The position numbers and the translations under genes are program-made. A DNA stretch of 64,000 nt from Pseudobacteriovorax antillogorgiicola (GTDB lineage Bacteria; Bdellovibrionota_B; Oligoflexia; Oligoflexales; RGVZ01), in contig CAMDHM010000004.1 of the NCBI GenBank assembly GCA_945898195.1, forward strand, positions 42,161-106,160, read 5' to 3'. Below the pieces are notes generated by a model. It was not told where the DNA came from, searched no databases, and saw only the letters and a program-made list of their open reading frames with translations. Positions 53,564 to 63,362 of the stretch are shown in pieces; within the stretch, counting starts at the first letter, position 1, and each line of letters begins with the position of its first letter.

Positions 53564-53977
53564 TCAGGGGTCGAGAGATACGGCTTTGAATAGGCCAAAC
53601 TGATTGCCATCGGGGTCGGTGATGCGCCAGATTTCGCCGTAAGACGGAACCTTGCGCGGGCCAAAGCGTTTAGTTCCACCAAAGGTCACGGCGCGCCGCG
53701 CGATCTCCTCGGGGTCATCAACTCGAAAGTAGAGGACCGTATGGGCGTCACCACTGCGCCCGACGGAAGTCGCCCCGGGGATTAAACTTACGCCAATGGC
53801 TCCGCAGGATGCCGCGGAATCACCGAGGTTAGGGGCCTCGGGAGTTTCCAGGACAACGTACTCCTGAATTTCAGCCGGGGAACGGCGCCAGCCAAAAACG
53901 TGCTCGTAAAACTGAAGCGATACCTCGATATCCGAGACTGGAATTTCAATTTGGCAGATGGCTGCCGGAGAAATCAC
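53564..53977 (-). CDS. VOC-superfamily (glyoxalase/bleomycin-resistance-like) protein
   Basis: Small metal-dependent beta-alpha-beta fold protein of about 137 residues. CQIEIPVSDIEVSLQFYEHVFGW and ITDPDGNQFGLFK are the first and last strands of a VOC module, with metal ligands likely Gln and Glu/His positions. The longer frame begins at 54076, but GTG 53977 is preferred: it makes a GTGA junction with the preceding HEAT-repeat gene. Enzymatic activity unknown. Confidence 0.85.
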   Translation of the reverse strand: MISPAAICQIEIPVSDIEVSLQFYEHVFGWRRSPAEIQEYVVLETPEAPNLGDSAASCGAIGVSLIPGATSVGRSGDAHTVLYFRVDDPEEIARRAVTFGGTKRFGPRKVPSYGEIWRITDPDGNQFGLFKAVSLDP

Positions 53978-54726
53978 GAATGCTGTCCCCGCACGGCCAG
54001 GGTTCTGGTGGAAGTCACATAGATCCCGGGAATCACCTCGCCGCCGGGAATGCGTTCGGGCTGGGTCAAGATCCATTGGCGCTCTACAAAAGCACGAAGA
54101 ACAGTCTGCCTAATGCGAATATTTTCTACGGTCTGGTCGGTCAAAAAGCCCTCGAGCATGGGAACCATCGTGGGGTCATTTTGTTCGATCAGGACTTCGG
54201 CAGCAGCAAAGCGAACGCGTTCGTCCGGATCTTTAAGGAAACGCCGTAGGTCGTGAGCAAACGACCCCAGTTTGTGTTCGACCAGATGGCAAAGCAAGTC
54301 GTAGTTTTTATCGGTTTGACCCTGATCAAAGGTGGTCTCGCCAAAGTTCAGTGCCTTTTTCAGCCCCTCAACCACCAAGGCGTCGTTTCCCAAGGATTTT
54401 AGGATCTTGATCGGCCAAGCGATCCGAGTGGTGGTGGCCAGGTGTTCCAACACTAAAGGCACCGCCTGGTCGCCAAAGCGGGTAATCCCCCCCATGGCGA
54501 GCTCTTTTTCCCGGGCGTCACCGATGCCATTTTCCAAACTAAATTCAAATCGTTGTAGTAGTGGTGGAACCGCTTCTGCAGCCTCATCCATAGCGCATAG
54601 GGCCTCCAATGCAGCCCAGCGGTCCTCGCGGATGGCCTTCGGATTTTTTGCCGTTTTGGCGGCGCGAGAGACTTTTCCTTCGTGTCGGCTTTGACGCCAG
54701 GCTTTGAACTTTTGCACGATTCCCAC
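53974..54726 (-). CDS. HEAT-repeat-like protein
   Basis: Helical protein with repeats at residues about 30-235: AREKELAMGGITRFGDQAVPLVLEHL, RVRFAAAEVLIEQNDPTMVPMLEGFL and similar helical pairs, as in PBS lyase/HEAT-repeat proteins. These usually mediate protein contacts. Start: GTG 54726 with AAAGGGGA five bases upstream is favoured; ATG 54780 has no ribosome site. It overlaps the VOC gene by four bases, so both are expressed together; role unknown. Confidence 0.72.
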   Translation of the reverse strand: MGIVQKFKAWRQSRHEGKVSRAAKTAKNPKAIREDRWAALEALCAMDEAAEAVPPLLQRFEFSLENGIGDAREKELAMGGITRFGDQAVPLVLEHLATTTRIAWPIKILKSLGNDALVVEGLKKALNFGETTFDQGQTDKNYDLLCHLVEHKLGSFAHDLRRFLKDPDERVRFAAAEVLIEQNDPTMVPMLEGFLTDQTVENIRIRQTVLRAFVERQWILTQPERIPGGEVIPGIYVTSTRTLAVRGQHS

Positions 54727-54837
54727 GAAGATCCCCTTTGCCAATTTAAAAAACCCCAGTGAGTTTTCTGCCAGATGCATCGCGTGCCGTCAAATTGCGG
54801 CGTTGCCGGGTGATCCACGGCACGGTACTTTCCCGTC

Positions 54838-55959
54838 ATGAGTGAGGTTATGACAAAATCAAATAAAAGCATCGTCGGCATTGTTCTGGCAGCGGGCAAA
54901 GGCACGCGCATGAAGAGCGATCTACCTAAGGTCCTCCACAAGGTGGCGGGTCTGCCAATGCTCGATTGGGTCGTGAGAAGCCTGCAGGCGGCTAATATTG
55001 ATCGGCAAATTGTCGTTATCGCTCCCAGTCTCTTGTCTGGGAGCGAGGGGCAGCCCTCGAGGCGTGACGCCTGGCGGCACTTCTCGTCCGCTGTTTTTTG
55101 CCTCCAAAATACAGCCCGCGGGACCGGCGATGCCGTGGCCTCCGCGTATCCTGCCTTGAGTGGGATCAAAAAACCTGGTTTTGCCGATGCCGAACTTTTT
55201 GAGGTTGAAGGAAATCCAGTACAGGCACTGGAGGCGGATGAAGTCATTATCTGTGCCGGCGATACCCCGGCCATTACGGGCCCAGCCTTGTCAAAGTTTG
55301 TGGCCGAGTGCCGTGCCACTGGCGCAGACTTGGGTGTTATTGCCATGCGCGTGGCTGAACCAACAGGCTATGGGCGCATCCTTACTGGCGCCGACGGCGC
55401 TTTTGCCGCGATTGTTGAGGAGCGCGATGCGTCCTTGGAACAAAGAAAGATCAATGTTTGCAATTCTGGCGTGATCTTTGCGAAGGCTGCAACCCTGTTC
55501 GGTCTGCTGAATGAGTTGCGTCCAAATAATAGCCAAGGGGAGTATTACCTGACCGATTGCCTTGGTCTGGCCGTGCAGAAAAACTTGAAGGTCGTTGTGC
55601 ACGAATGCGCCGATTGGCATGATTTTCTGGGGGTCAATGACCGTAGCCAATTGGCAGCTCTAGAAAAGATTCTGGTCCAAAGGTTGATCGAGGGACTGAT
55701 GAAGTCTGGCGTGACCTTTCACAACCCTGAAAGCTGTCATGTTGAAGCCGACTGCAAGGTCGGGGTCGACAGTGAGATTGGCCCAGGGGTTTGTTTGGAA
55801 GGCAAGACGGTGATTGGGCGAAGCTGCAAGGTCGGTCCCAATGTCACGTTGGATGATGTTGAAGTGGGCGACGGTGCCGTCATTGGCGCAGGTTCTGTGG
55901 TGCGAAATTATGTCGTGAACCCCGGCGAATACATTCCGCCGTTGAGCATGATTCAATAA
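54838..55959 (+). CDS. GlmU-like UDP-GlcNAc pyrophosphorylase with shortened acyltransferase domain
   Basis: N-terminal uridylyltransferase domain is complete: IVLAAGKGTRMKSDLPKVLHKVAG at residues 15-38, ARGTGDAV, EGEYYLTDCLG-type motif at about 236. The C-terminal left-handed beta-helix is short (about 75 residues of hexapeptide repeats, GPGVCLEGKTVIG, VGPNVTL) and ends at PLSMIQ. Full GlmU is about 456 residues and its acetyltransferase active site (His-rich region near residue 360) lies in the missing part. So only the UTP-dependent step looks intact. ATG 54850 is a possible alternative start. It is followed by glmS. Confidence 0.82.
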   Translation: MSEVMTKSNKSIVGIVLAAGKGTRMKSDLPKVLHKVAGLPMLDWVVRSLQAANIDRQIVVIAPSLLSGSEGQPSRRDAWRHFSSAVFCLQNTARGTGDAVASAYPALSGIKKPGFADAELFEVEGNPVQALEADEVIICAGDTPAITGPALSKFVAECRATGADLGVIAMRVAEPTGYGRILTGADGAFAAIVEERDASLEQRKINVCNSGVIFAKAATLFGLLNELRPNNSQGEYYLTDCLGLAVQKNLKVVVHECADWHDFLGVNDRSQLAALEKILVQRLIEGLMKSGVTFHNPESCHVEADCKVGVDSEIGPGVCLEGKTVIGRSCKVGPNVTLDDVEVGDGAVIGAGSVVRNYVVNPGEYIPPLSMIQ

Positions 55960-55987
55960 ATCTATTTTTTCTGGCAGGAACACGCCT

Positions 55988-57820
55988 ATGTGTGGTGTCA
56001 TTGGGTATGTTGGTTCGAAGTCGTGCGCTCACCTGATTTTTGATGGGTTGAAGCGTCTTGAATACCGTGGCTATGATTCGGCCGGCATTGCCGTTCTAGA
56101 AAACGGCAAAATTGAACTGGTCAAGGCCGAGGGCAAGCTGGTTCATTTAGAACCGCGCCTTGCTGAGTTGCCCGTTAAGGCAACCATGGGCATGGGGCAT
56201 ACCCGGTGGGCTACCCACGGCGCGCCAACGGCCCGCAATGCCCATCCGCACCTGCACGGTGACCTGGTCATTATCCATAACGGGATCATTGAAAATTACC
56301 GTGAGCTCAAAGAGCAGCTTATGAAGTCCGGCGTAGAATTCAAGAGCGACACGGATACGGAAGTGGTTCTGCATCAACTTCACGCGGAATTGGACCGGAC
56401 GAAAGACCTCAGGACCGCCATCATGGAAACGGTGAAGCACCTTCGCGGTGCTTATGCCCTTGGTGTCATGTATGCCCGCGAACCTGGGCAGATGTACGTC
56501 GTCAAGCAGGGCAGTCCCGTGGTGCTTGGCGCGGGCGACGGCGAAAACTTTTTTGGCAGTGATGCCTTGGCACTCCTACCCCATACAAATCGCGCCGTTT
56601 TTTTGATGGACGGAGAATTTGCACGTTTGAAGGCCGATTCCATTGAAGTTTGGGACTTCGCCGGAAATTCGGTTCGACGCGATCCTGCGGTTTTGAATTG
56701 GTCGGCTTCGAGCGCAGACAAGCAAGGATTCAAGCACTACATGCTGAAGGAAATTCACGAGCAGCCGGCCGTGATGTCCAGCATTCTGAGTCGCCTTGTT
56801 GATCTGAAGGATAACCTTTTCGTCGACAAGGAAACCGGAGTTGATTCTCTCGATCTTGGGCGCATTAAGAATGTGGCAATTGTTGCCTGCGGAACGGCCC
56901 ATTATGCGGGACAAATCGGCCGCTACATGATCGAGGAATTCACGCGATTACCGGCCAATGTTGAATTGGCAAGTGAGTTTCGCTACCGCAATCCATGTAT
57001 CGACGCCTCAACCTTGGTGATTGCCGTGTCTCAGTCCGGCGAAACAGCCGACACGCTGGCCTGTGTGAAGCACGCCGTAGAGCGTGGTTGCCAGGTCATG
57101 AGCATTTGCAACGTGCGGTTCTCCTCAATTCCGCGGGCATCCCATGCTGTCCTTTATATGGAGGCGGGCCCGGAGGTTGGGGTGGCTTCCACCAAAGCCT
57201 TTACGGCGATGGTCCTGAGTTTTTATGCCTTGTCACTTACCATTGGCGAGAAACTCAAGACGGTCACCGTGGAGCGACTTGAGAAGTCCTTTGACGCCAT
57301 GAGGCAACTTCCGGCATTGGTAGACCGGGCGGTAAATTCCGCGGGGGTCATCGAGGAGATTGCCCACAAATTATATGAATCGCAAAACATGCTGTTCATT
57401 GGTCGTGGACCAAGTTTTCCGGTCGCAACAGAAGGTGCATTGAAGTTGAAAGAGATTTCCTACATCCACGCCGAAGGCTACGCTGGCGGTGAATTAAAAC
57501 ATGGGCCGATTGCCCTGGTGGACCGTCATATGCCGGTGATTTCCATCGCACCTCGTGACAAGCAATATGAAAAAATGATTTCCAACATTGAAGAAGTCAG
57601 AGCGCGTCAAGGTCGCATCATCGGATTGGGTGATCTTGAGGATGAGCGCTTTCGCTCGATTTGCGAGCATTACATTCCGTGCCCACAAATTGGTGAAGAT
57701 CACTTGCAATCGATTCTGTCAGTGATCCCGCTGCAACTTCTGGCCTATTATGTAGCAGACATGCGTGGGACGGATGTGGATCAACCACGAAATCTAGCGA
57801 AGTCGGTGACGGTAGAGTAA
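55988..57820 (+). CDS. glmS: Glutamine-fructose-6-phosphate aminotransferase (isomerizing)
   Basis: Makes glucosamine-6-phosphate, the first step to UDP-GlcNAc. Cys2 nucleophile in MCGVIGYVG, glutaminase motif GHTRWATHG, and two SIS domains with SQSGETADT and the C-terminal LAKSVTVE (Lys and Glu of the ammonia channel). Length 610 is normal. It lies 28 bases after the GlmU-like gene, linking two steps of the amino-sugar pathway. Confidence 0.97.
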   Translation: MCGVIGYVGSKSCAHLIFDGLKRLEYRGYDSAGIAVLENGKIELVKAEGKLVHLEPRLAELPVKATMGMGHTRWATHGAPTARNAHPHLHGDLVIIHNGIIENYRELKEQLMKSGVEFKSDTDTEVVLHQLHAELDRTKDLRTAIMETVKHLRGAYALGVMYAREPGQMYVVKQGSPVVLGAGDGENFFGSDALALLPHTNRAVFLMDGEFARLKADSIEVWDFAGNSVRRDPAVLNWSASSADKQGFKHYMLKEIHEQPAVMSSILSRLVDLKDNLFVDKETGVDSLDLGRIKNVAIVACGTAHYAGQIGRYMIEEFTRLPANVELASEFRYRNPCIDASTLVIAVSQSGETADTLACVKHAVERGCQVMSICNVRFSSIPRASHAVLYMEAGPEVGVASTKAFTAMVLSFYALSLTIGEKLKTVTVERLEKSFDAMRQLPALVDRAVNSAGVIEEIAHKLYESQNMLFIGRGPSFPVATEGALKLKEISYIHAEGYAGGELKHGPIALVDRHMPVISIAPRDKQYEKMISNIEEVRARQGRIIGLGDLEDERFRSICEHYIPCPQIGEDHLQSILSVIPLQLLAYYVADMRGTDVDQPRNLAKSVTVE

Positions 57821-57823
57821 TTG

Positions 57824-60088
57824 ATGGCCGAAAAACCCGATCTTTTTGACGTGCTGCGCCCCGGTGGAATTCGGGGTCGAGAGGACGCGCGTGAAGCGTG
57901 TTTGGAAGGACTTTGTCCGATCCAGCGCGAGGCCGCCTCTCACGTCGATGGTCCAATGGTGATTTTTGCTGGCGCCGGTTCAGGTAAAACGCGTGTCATC
58001 ACGCGTCGTATCGTTCATCTGATTGAAGGTGGTGTTCCCCCTTGGCAAATTGTGGCTCTAACTTTTACAAATAAGGCGGCCGGCGAAATGCGCGGTCGGG
58101 TGGAGGAATTGACTCCGTTTGGTTCCCGGGCCTTGATCACGACCTTCCACTCGGCATGCGCCAGGTGGCTGCGAGAATTTGCCGATGAAGCCGGCTTTAC
58201 TTCTGATTTTACCATCTACGACGACAGCGACACGGTGTCCGCCTTGAAGGCGGTTTTAAAAGAGCTTGAGATCAAACTCGATAAAAATCTCACGGTGGGC
58301 GATTACCGCGGCTTCTTGCACGACGTTAAAACGGAAGCCCTTTTCCCTCAAGAACGCGAGACCATCAACCGCATGTATGGTGAATTGATGCCGGTGGCGG
58401 CACTCAATGTCTACAAACGATATCAGGAGGTTCTTGCAGCGTCGAACGCAATGGATTTCGACGATCTACTGATGAACATGCTGCTTCTCATGCGCAATAA
58501 CGTACGCGTGCGAACCGCAATGCAACAAAAATACCGCTATGTTCTCGTGGATGAATATCAAGATACGAACAAAACCCAGAATGAACTTTTGACTTTGATT
58601 GCAGCCGGGCACCGCAACCTGTGCGTGGTGGGTGATGACGACCAGTCGATTTATAGCTGGCGTGGGGCAACGCCAGCAAACATTTTGGAGTTTGCAACAA
58701 ACTATCCCGACGCCAAGGCATTGAAGCTGGAGCAAAACTACAGGTCAACCAGCACCATTGTCGATGCGGCCAGCTCCGTCATCGCCAACAATACCAAACG
58801 TGCACAAAAGCGCCTTTGGACGGCGAAGGATCGCGGAGATCCGATCCATTTCCGGATCGAAGCCGACGAAGAAGTTGAAGCGTGGGCGGTGGCCCGTTCT
58901 ATACTTGACGAAATTAGCACCTATCCCCTGCGTGATGTGGCAATTTTTTATCGGACCAACAGTCAATCGCGACCTTTGGAAGAAGCCCTTCGCCGCGACC
59001 GGATTCCTTACCGGGTTTACGGTGCGCTTCGTTTCTATGACCGGGCCGAGGTCAAGGATCTGATGGCCTACATGCGCCTTCTGGCCAATCCAGCCGATGA
59101 CGTCAGCCTGCGACGCGTCATTAATGTTCCAGCGCGCGGTCTAGGAGACACGGCGGTGGATCAATTGGCCAAGGCGGCAACGAGCCGCGGTAAGCCAATG
59201 CTCGCAACATTAAGGCAACTGGCCGATGACAATGCGCCCCGAGTTGGGCCAAAATTTCGGGCTTTTTCGGACCTATTGGACGAATTGAAATCCCAGCTGG
59301 CCGTGGGCGGCCTTGGGAATTTTGTCGAGACCCTGGTTAAGCTAACGGGTTATAGGACCTGGCTTGAGAATCGGTTTCCGGACAAGGTTGTTGATAAGCT
59401 TGAAAACATTCACGACTTGGCTGGCGCCCTTGCTGTTTTTGAAGAGGAGGGGTCAAAAAAAGGACTGGAGGCCCTTTCTGATTGGCTGCAGTCTGTGACC
59501 CTTGTCACCACAGAGGACGAGAATGCTCAGGGCGTCAGCCTGATGACTTTGCATAGTGCCAAGGGGCTAGAGTACGACCGCGTGTATATTGTCGGCGTTG
59601 AAGATGGACTTTTGCCTTATGGTAAATCTTCTGAAGACGCGGCGGACCTTGAAGAAGAGCGCCGTTTGTTCTACGTCGGCATGACTCGGGCCAGAAAAAA
59701 GCTGTCTTTATCGAGCGCCTTTCGTCGGCGCGTATTCAATAATACGATGGCCAACATACCGTCGCGATTCCTCAAAGAGATTCCTCGCGACCTGATGGCC
59801 ACCGACGTCAACCACAAGGCTGTTGTCGATTCCTGGAATCGCGATTCTTACGGCGACGATGAATCCGCAAGTCGATCTGCTAAGCAGTCAGAGCCTTACG
59901 ATGCGGCGGTGGGCGACCGAGTCAATCATCCGACTTATGGATCGGGAATCATTGGTGAAATTATCGATGAATTTGGACATGTCAAAGCCATCGTTGAATT
60001 TGACGGACTCGGCAAACGGAAGGTGGCGGTCCACCACCTTGAGCCCGACACCGGCAAAGAATTGACCTACGATTGGGAAGATATTTAG
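57824..60088 (+). CDS. pcrA: ATP-dependent 3'-5' DNA helicase PcrA/UvrD
   Basis: SF1A helicase. Walker A AGAGSGKTRVITRRI (about residues 48-62), motif II VDEYQDTN, motif III GDDDQSIYSWRG, motif V-VI region VSLMTLHSAKGLEYDRVYIVG and FYVGMTRARKKL. The C-terminal tail VGDRVNHPTYGSGIIGEI resembles the Tudor-like PcrA end that binds RNA polymerase. Length about 754 is typical. Start ATG 57824 rather than TTG 57821. Adjacent to glmS on one side and ftsB on the other. Confidence 0.95.
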   Translation: MAEKPDLFDVLRPGGIRGREDAREACLEGLCPIQREAASHVDGPMVIFAGAGSGKTRVITRRIVHLIEGGVPPWQIVALTFTNKAAGEMRGRVEELTPFGSRALITTFHSACARWLREFADEAGFTSDFTIYDDSDTVSALKAVLKELEIKLDKNLTVGDYRGFLHDVKTEALFPQERETINRMYGELMPVAALNVYKRYQEVLAASNAMDFDDLLMNMLLLMRNNVRVRTAMQQKYRYVLVDEYQDTNKTQNELLTLIAAGHRNLCVVGDDDQSIYSWRGATPANILEFATNYPDAKALKLEQNYRSTSTIVDAASSVIANNTKRAQKRLWTAKDRGDPIHFRIEADEEVEAWAVARSILDEISTYPLRDVAIFYRTNSQSRPLEEALRRDRIPYRVYGALRFYDRAEVKDLMAYMRLLANPADDVSLRRVINVPARGLGDTAVDQLAKAATSRGKPMLATLRQLADDNAPRVGPKFRAFSDLLDELKSQLAVGGLGNFVETLVKLTGYRTWLENRFPDKVVDKLENIHDLAGALAVFEEEGSKKGLEALSDWLQSVTLVTTEDENAQGVSLMTLHSAKGLEYDRVYIVGVEDGLLPYGKSSEDAADLEEERRLFYVGMTRARKKLSLSSAFRRRVFNNTMANIPSRFLKEIPRDLMATDVNHKAVVDSWNRDSYGDDESASRSAKQSEPYDAAVGDRVNHPTYGSGIIGEIIDEFGHVKAIVEFDGLGKRKVAVHHLEPDTGKELTYDWEDI

Positions 60089-60136
60089 CCGTGTGCGATT
60101 AGTTTCCATTCCTTTTCGCTGATACAATCATTTCTA

Positions 60137-60433
60137 ATGAAACCCTCCACCGAACAAGACATTCGCAGGATGACGCGCTGGCTCGCCTGGTTTGCCGTCG
60201 TGGTGCTTATGGTGGGAGTCGTGCGCGGGCGTAGTTCCATTGGAACTTATTTCAAATTGAAGGCCAGCGCAGGGAAGCTCGAGGCTGCGGTGGCGGTTCT
60301 TGAGTCGGGAAACCGCGAGATGCAAGAAGAAATCGAGCGGATCAAATCATCGAAGAATTATGCCCGTAAGGTTTTGCGCGACAAGTATCATGTGACGGAT
60401 AGCGACGAGAAAATCATTTTTTTCACGGAATGA
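60137..60433 (+). CDS. ftsB: Cell division protein FtsB (DivIC family)
   Basis: Single-pass septum protein. Membrane helix at residues about 14-32, then a short coiled coil (about 40-75) and the family end YARKVLRDKYHVTDSDEKIIFF, matching the FtsB/DivIC pattern. Length 98 is normal. It lies 48 bases after pcrA and 14 bases before a lipoprotein gene. Confidence 0.85.
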   Translation: MKPSTEQDIRRMTRWLAWFAVVVLMVGVVRGRSSIGTYFKLKASAGKLEAAVAVLESGNREMQEEIERIKSSKNYARKVLRDKYHVTDSDEKIIFFTE

Positions 60434-60447
60434 AGTGGGGATAATCG

Positions 60448-61788
60448 ATGCGCACTTTTACCAAATTTTATGCCTTGGGCGCTGCAAAGTGTTTGGTTGT
60501 GGTTTGCGCGGCAGCAATGGCTGTGACGTCTTGTGGCTCAGGCACTAATTTGATGCAAATCTGGGCAGATGATGACGGTGTTGACAGCCTACTTGTCCGG
60601 GCTCGCGCCGCCTATGACCGCGGTTCATTTACGGAAGCCGCGACTTTGGCTGAAGGGGCCTTACGGCAAGATAGTCAAAACGAGAGTGGGGCGATTATCC
60701 TCGGCTACATTAGTTTGGCTCAGGGTGGGATGGATTCATTCTCATTGTTGGAGAAATTAATTTCCCTTGGCAAGTCTGGAACGAACCTGGCTGCGGTTCC
60801 GGAAAAACTTACAGGGCACTGGGAGGTTGACCTTGACCTGATGTCGGATGCCATCGCCAAGGATGCTGCTATGCCCCAAGAAGAAATTGCGACGGAGCCT
60901 AAAGCGGCGACTTCTTCTTTGACTGGTACAATGGATAAAATGAAGAGTTTGGTAAGTTTAACGGATGCAGATAGGGCCAACTTATCATCGGCCTATACGG
61001 ACGGCACTACCTATGGGAAAGCCTTCTACGCAGACTATCCTTTGGTTAATCCGCAGCCCGTCAATGCGGCGCTGCGTGGGTCCGTTCCGCTGCTGACCTA
61101 CATGAACCGAATTCCATCCTATCTATGTGGCTTCGTCGAGGATTCCGTGCGCGACGTGGATGATCCGCGGGATAGCGCAACCACTTGCCCGACATCAGAC
61201 CGACGCACCAGTAAGCGTAAGGGTAGCATTCATTTAATTTGGGCTTTTTCGCATATCGGTGAGGCGTTGGCTTTTTACAATATTCTTAACTATTCGTCGG
61301 GCATCAGTGCGACGGCTAAGACGTCAAACCTAGAGGGGCGGGTCGCTTTGTATAAATCCAAATCCAGTTTTCCTAACTTGGGAAACATGGTGGACGCATC
61401 GACGGATTTAATCGGTTCCATTGATACGATATTTCCCAGTGCGGTTTCCGGCTCTATCAGCCAGTTGTCGGCAACCCTTTCAGCAATGAATTCCGCCAGT
61501 CAGGCTTTCGCGGCGATGAGCTCCAGTACGTCCAGTATTTCAAAGGGAATTTCGACGTCGATGACGGCACTAAAGACAACGGCAGGTTCCATTTCAGGGG
61601 TCAGCGATAGCGCGAAGCAGCAAGGTGCATTGAAGGGGCAGTTTACCTCGTCGGCCGTCACGGCTCTTTCGGCGCAGATCCTTGCACAATATCCAGGCGC
61701 TGGATCTGCGCCAGCGGATCTGTGCAGTAAGTTCACCGTATTGGCGGGAAACACTCCGGGAGTGACCAAGCCAACAAGTTGTCCTTAG
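60448..61788 (+). CDS. Predicted lipoprotein with TPR-like N-terminus, unrecognised
   Basis: Signal peptide with lipobox VTSC (cysteine near residue 29). Residues about 50-95 (ARAAYDRGSFTEAATLAEGALRQDS) form one tetratricopeptide-like repeat. The rest is Ser/Ala-rich with a long stretch of TSS/SSS motifs and helices near residues 340-400. Start ATG 60448, after GTGGGGA. It is probably cotranscribed with ftsB; function unknown. Confidence 0.7.
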   Translation: MRTFTKFYALGAAKCLVVVCAAAMAVTSCGSGTNLMQIWADDDGVDSLLVRARAAYDRGSFTEAATLAEGALRQDSQNESGAIILGYISLAQGGMDSFSLLEKLISLGKSGTNLAAVPEKLTGHWEVDLDLMSDAIAKDAAMPQEEIATEPKAATSSLTGTMDKMKSLVSLTDADRANLSSAYTDGTTYGKAFYADYPLVNPQPVNAALRGSVPLLTYMNRIPSYLCGFVEDSVRDVDDPRDSATTCPTSDRRTSKRKGSIHLIWAFSHIGEALAFYNILNYSSGISATAKTSNLEGRVALYKSKSSFPNLGNMVDASTDLIGSIDTIFPSAVSGSISQLSATLSAMNSASQAFAAMSSSTSSISKGISTSMTALKTTAGSISGVSDSAKQQGALKGQFTSSAVTALSAQILAQYPGAGSAPADLCSKFTVLAGNTPGVTKPTSCP

Positions 61789-61951
61789 GCCTTCTCCCGT
61801 GCCCCGGTTTTTTCGCCGTCTTTTCTAAAACCGTGGCCAGCCGAAAAAAAGCCTCAAGGTTGAAATAATTTCACCGATAAATTCTGAATGAAGTCCATTC
61901 GGTCCAGCAGTTGGAGGTCAATCCAACAGTGCTGTTTGGGGGTAATTTTCT

Positions 61952-63163
61952 GTGAAAACCGCAAGATACCTGACGTTAGGCCTTCTTGGCCTGGCAATTG
62001 CCGCTGGATTGCTGCTCGCGTGCAAACCCAAAATCCAGGTGAATTCAAAGTTGCGCAGCGTGGCATTCACACCGCCATTTGCGGCGGGATTGAGCGCTTC
62101 GGAGAGTGGTTGGAGCGTCACCTTGACCCCCAATGGGGCAACCTCGGAATCATTTTCGGTCAATGACGTTAATTACGTAACGTCAAAGGGCGGAGAAGCC
62201 CAGCTTAGCGGAAACGGTTCGGCTGGGGGCATCGTTTTCGAGGCCGCCGCGCTGACCTATCAGTTTCAGTTTTCCGTAATCAATGACTACGGAAAGCGGG
62301 CCACTTGTGAAACCCGAGAAGCGGCTCGCCTGCTTCAACCGGTGACCAAAATTACGTGCGACATGGAATTTAATGCTGATCCTGGAAACGACCCTGCAGA
62401 CGGTGTGGATCCCTGCTCCGATCAGCGCGTGACCATGGAAAACTCGCCAAACCAGCAGCTGGGTTTTTTTAATTGCATGGAGAGGACCGGCGGCGGCATG
62501 GGACCCTTAATCCTTGTCAAACTCGACTGGAAACTAAACGGCAAGCGCCGGATTTTAAGCTGCGGGTCCACTTCCGTAAAAGATTTGCGCCTGCCCCCGG
62601 TGTTGTATCAGAACTCGAAGGCTTCGTGGGATCTACTTGAATACTGGCCGTTCCGGGTGAAGGCGGGCTGGGCCTGTACACGGCTAGAGGAAAAGTTCCG
62701 TGATGGAATCGTATGGGGGGATGAAAGCCAGGGTGATGAAAAGCTGTTTTCAAGGTCAGCTTTATTGATCCAAGAGCACCTGTACACGACAACTTCTCGT
62801 GCGCCCAACTTCAGCCAGGGTGAGGATCGTTTTATCGATGTGACGGATCCGTCGCAAGGTGCCAACTCTCAAGAAGAAGTGGCGGACCGGGAGATCAGTT
62901 CGTGGATTGTGGACCGCAAAAAAAAGATTGATGAGGCAGTCAACAGCAGTGGTGATTCAAGTCGTTATAGTGCAGCGACCAAGCAGCGTTGGAGCAATCT
63001 TGAGATTGAGGTCAAGCGTATCTTGGCAAATGCAGGGGCAGATGGCGTGACGGAACAGATTTGGGAAGCCGTCTCGAGTTCAGTTGCGGCGAAAGATGCC
63101 TCCGCGTTGACGGCGGCGCTGATGGAGGCGTACGCAAGGCCTCATCCCGACTGGGACTATTGA
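61952..63163 (+). CDS. Predicted lipoprotein, unrecognised
   Basis: Signal peptide with lipobox LLLAC (cysteine near residue 24). After a beta-rich N-terminal part (SESGWSVTLTPNGATSESF, an immunoglobulin-like strand pattern) the C-terminal 200 residues are helical and Trp/Arg/Lys-rich (VDRKKKIDEAVNS). Cysteines in CETREAARL, CDMEF, CSDQR, CGST and CTRLEE may form disulfides. Start GTG 61952 with GGGGGTAA upstream. It lies 163 bases after the previous lipoprotein; the gap contains an imperfect inverted repeat. Confidence 0.68.
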   Translation: MKTARYLTLGLLGLAIAAGLLLACKPKIQVNSKLRSVAFTPPFAAGLSASESGWSVTLTPNGATSESFSVNDVNYVTSKGGEAQLSGNGSAGGIVFEAAALTYQFQFSVINDYGKRATCETREAARLLQPVTKITCDMEFNADPGNDPADGVDPCSDQRVTMENSPNQQLGFFNCMERTGGGMGPLILVKLDWKLNGKRRILSCGSTSVKDLRLPPVLYQNSKASWDLLEYWPFRVKAGWACTRLEEKFRDGIVWGDESQGDEKLFSRSALLIQEHLYTTTSRAPNFSQGEDRFIDVTDPSQGANSQEEVADREISSWIVDRKKKIDEAVNSSGDSSRYSAATKQRWSNLEIEVKRILANAGADGVTEQIWEAVSSSVAAKDASALTAALMEAYARPHPDWDY

Positions 63164-63245
63164 CTGGGATTGATCGGAGACTTTACCCACATTACCCGGC
63201 GACATTACATAACAACCTGTAATTATTCCGTTTATCTCCTCAGGG

Positions 63246-63270
63246 ATACGGCGCCGTTTGGCGCTCGTAT
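63246..63270. terminator. Hairpin after the last lipoprotein gene
   Basis: ATACGGCGCC/GGCGCTCGTAT with a GTTT loop: ten pairs with one bulged T (63246-63270). It lies 82 bases after the lipoprotein stop. No T run follows, so termination is uncertain. Confidence 0.4.
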
Positions 63271-63362
63271 TGCGTCATTGAAAATGGTTACCGGAGCGTA
63301 GGCCGTTGGGATGGTTACTAAAATTATAGCATCCGCTTGATTCGGTGGATACTGATGGATCG

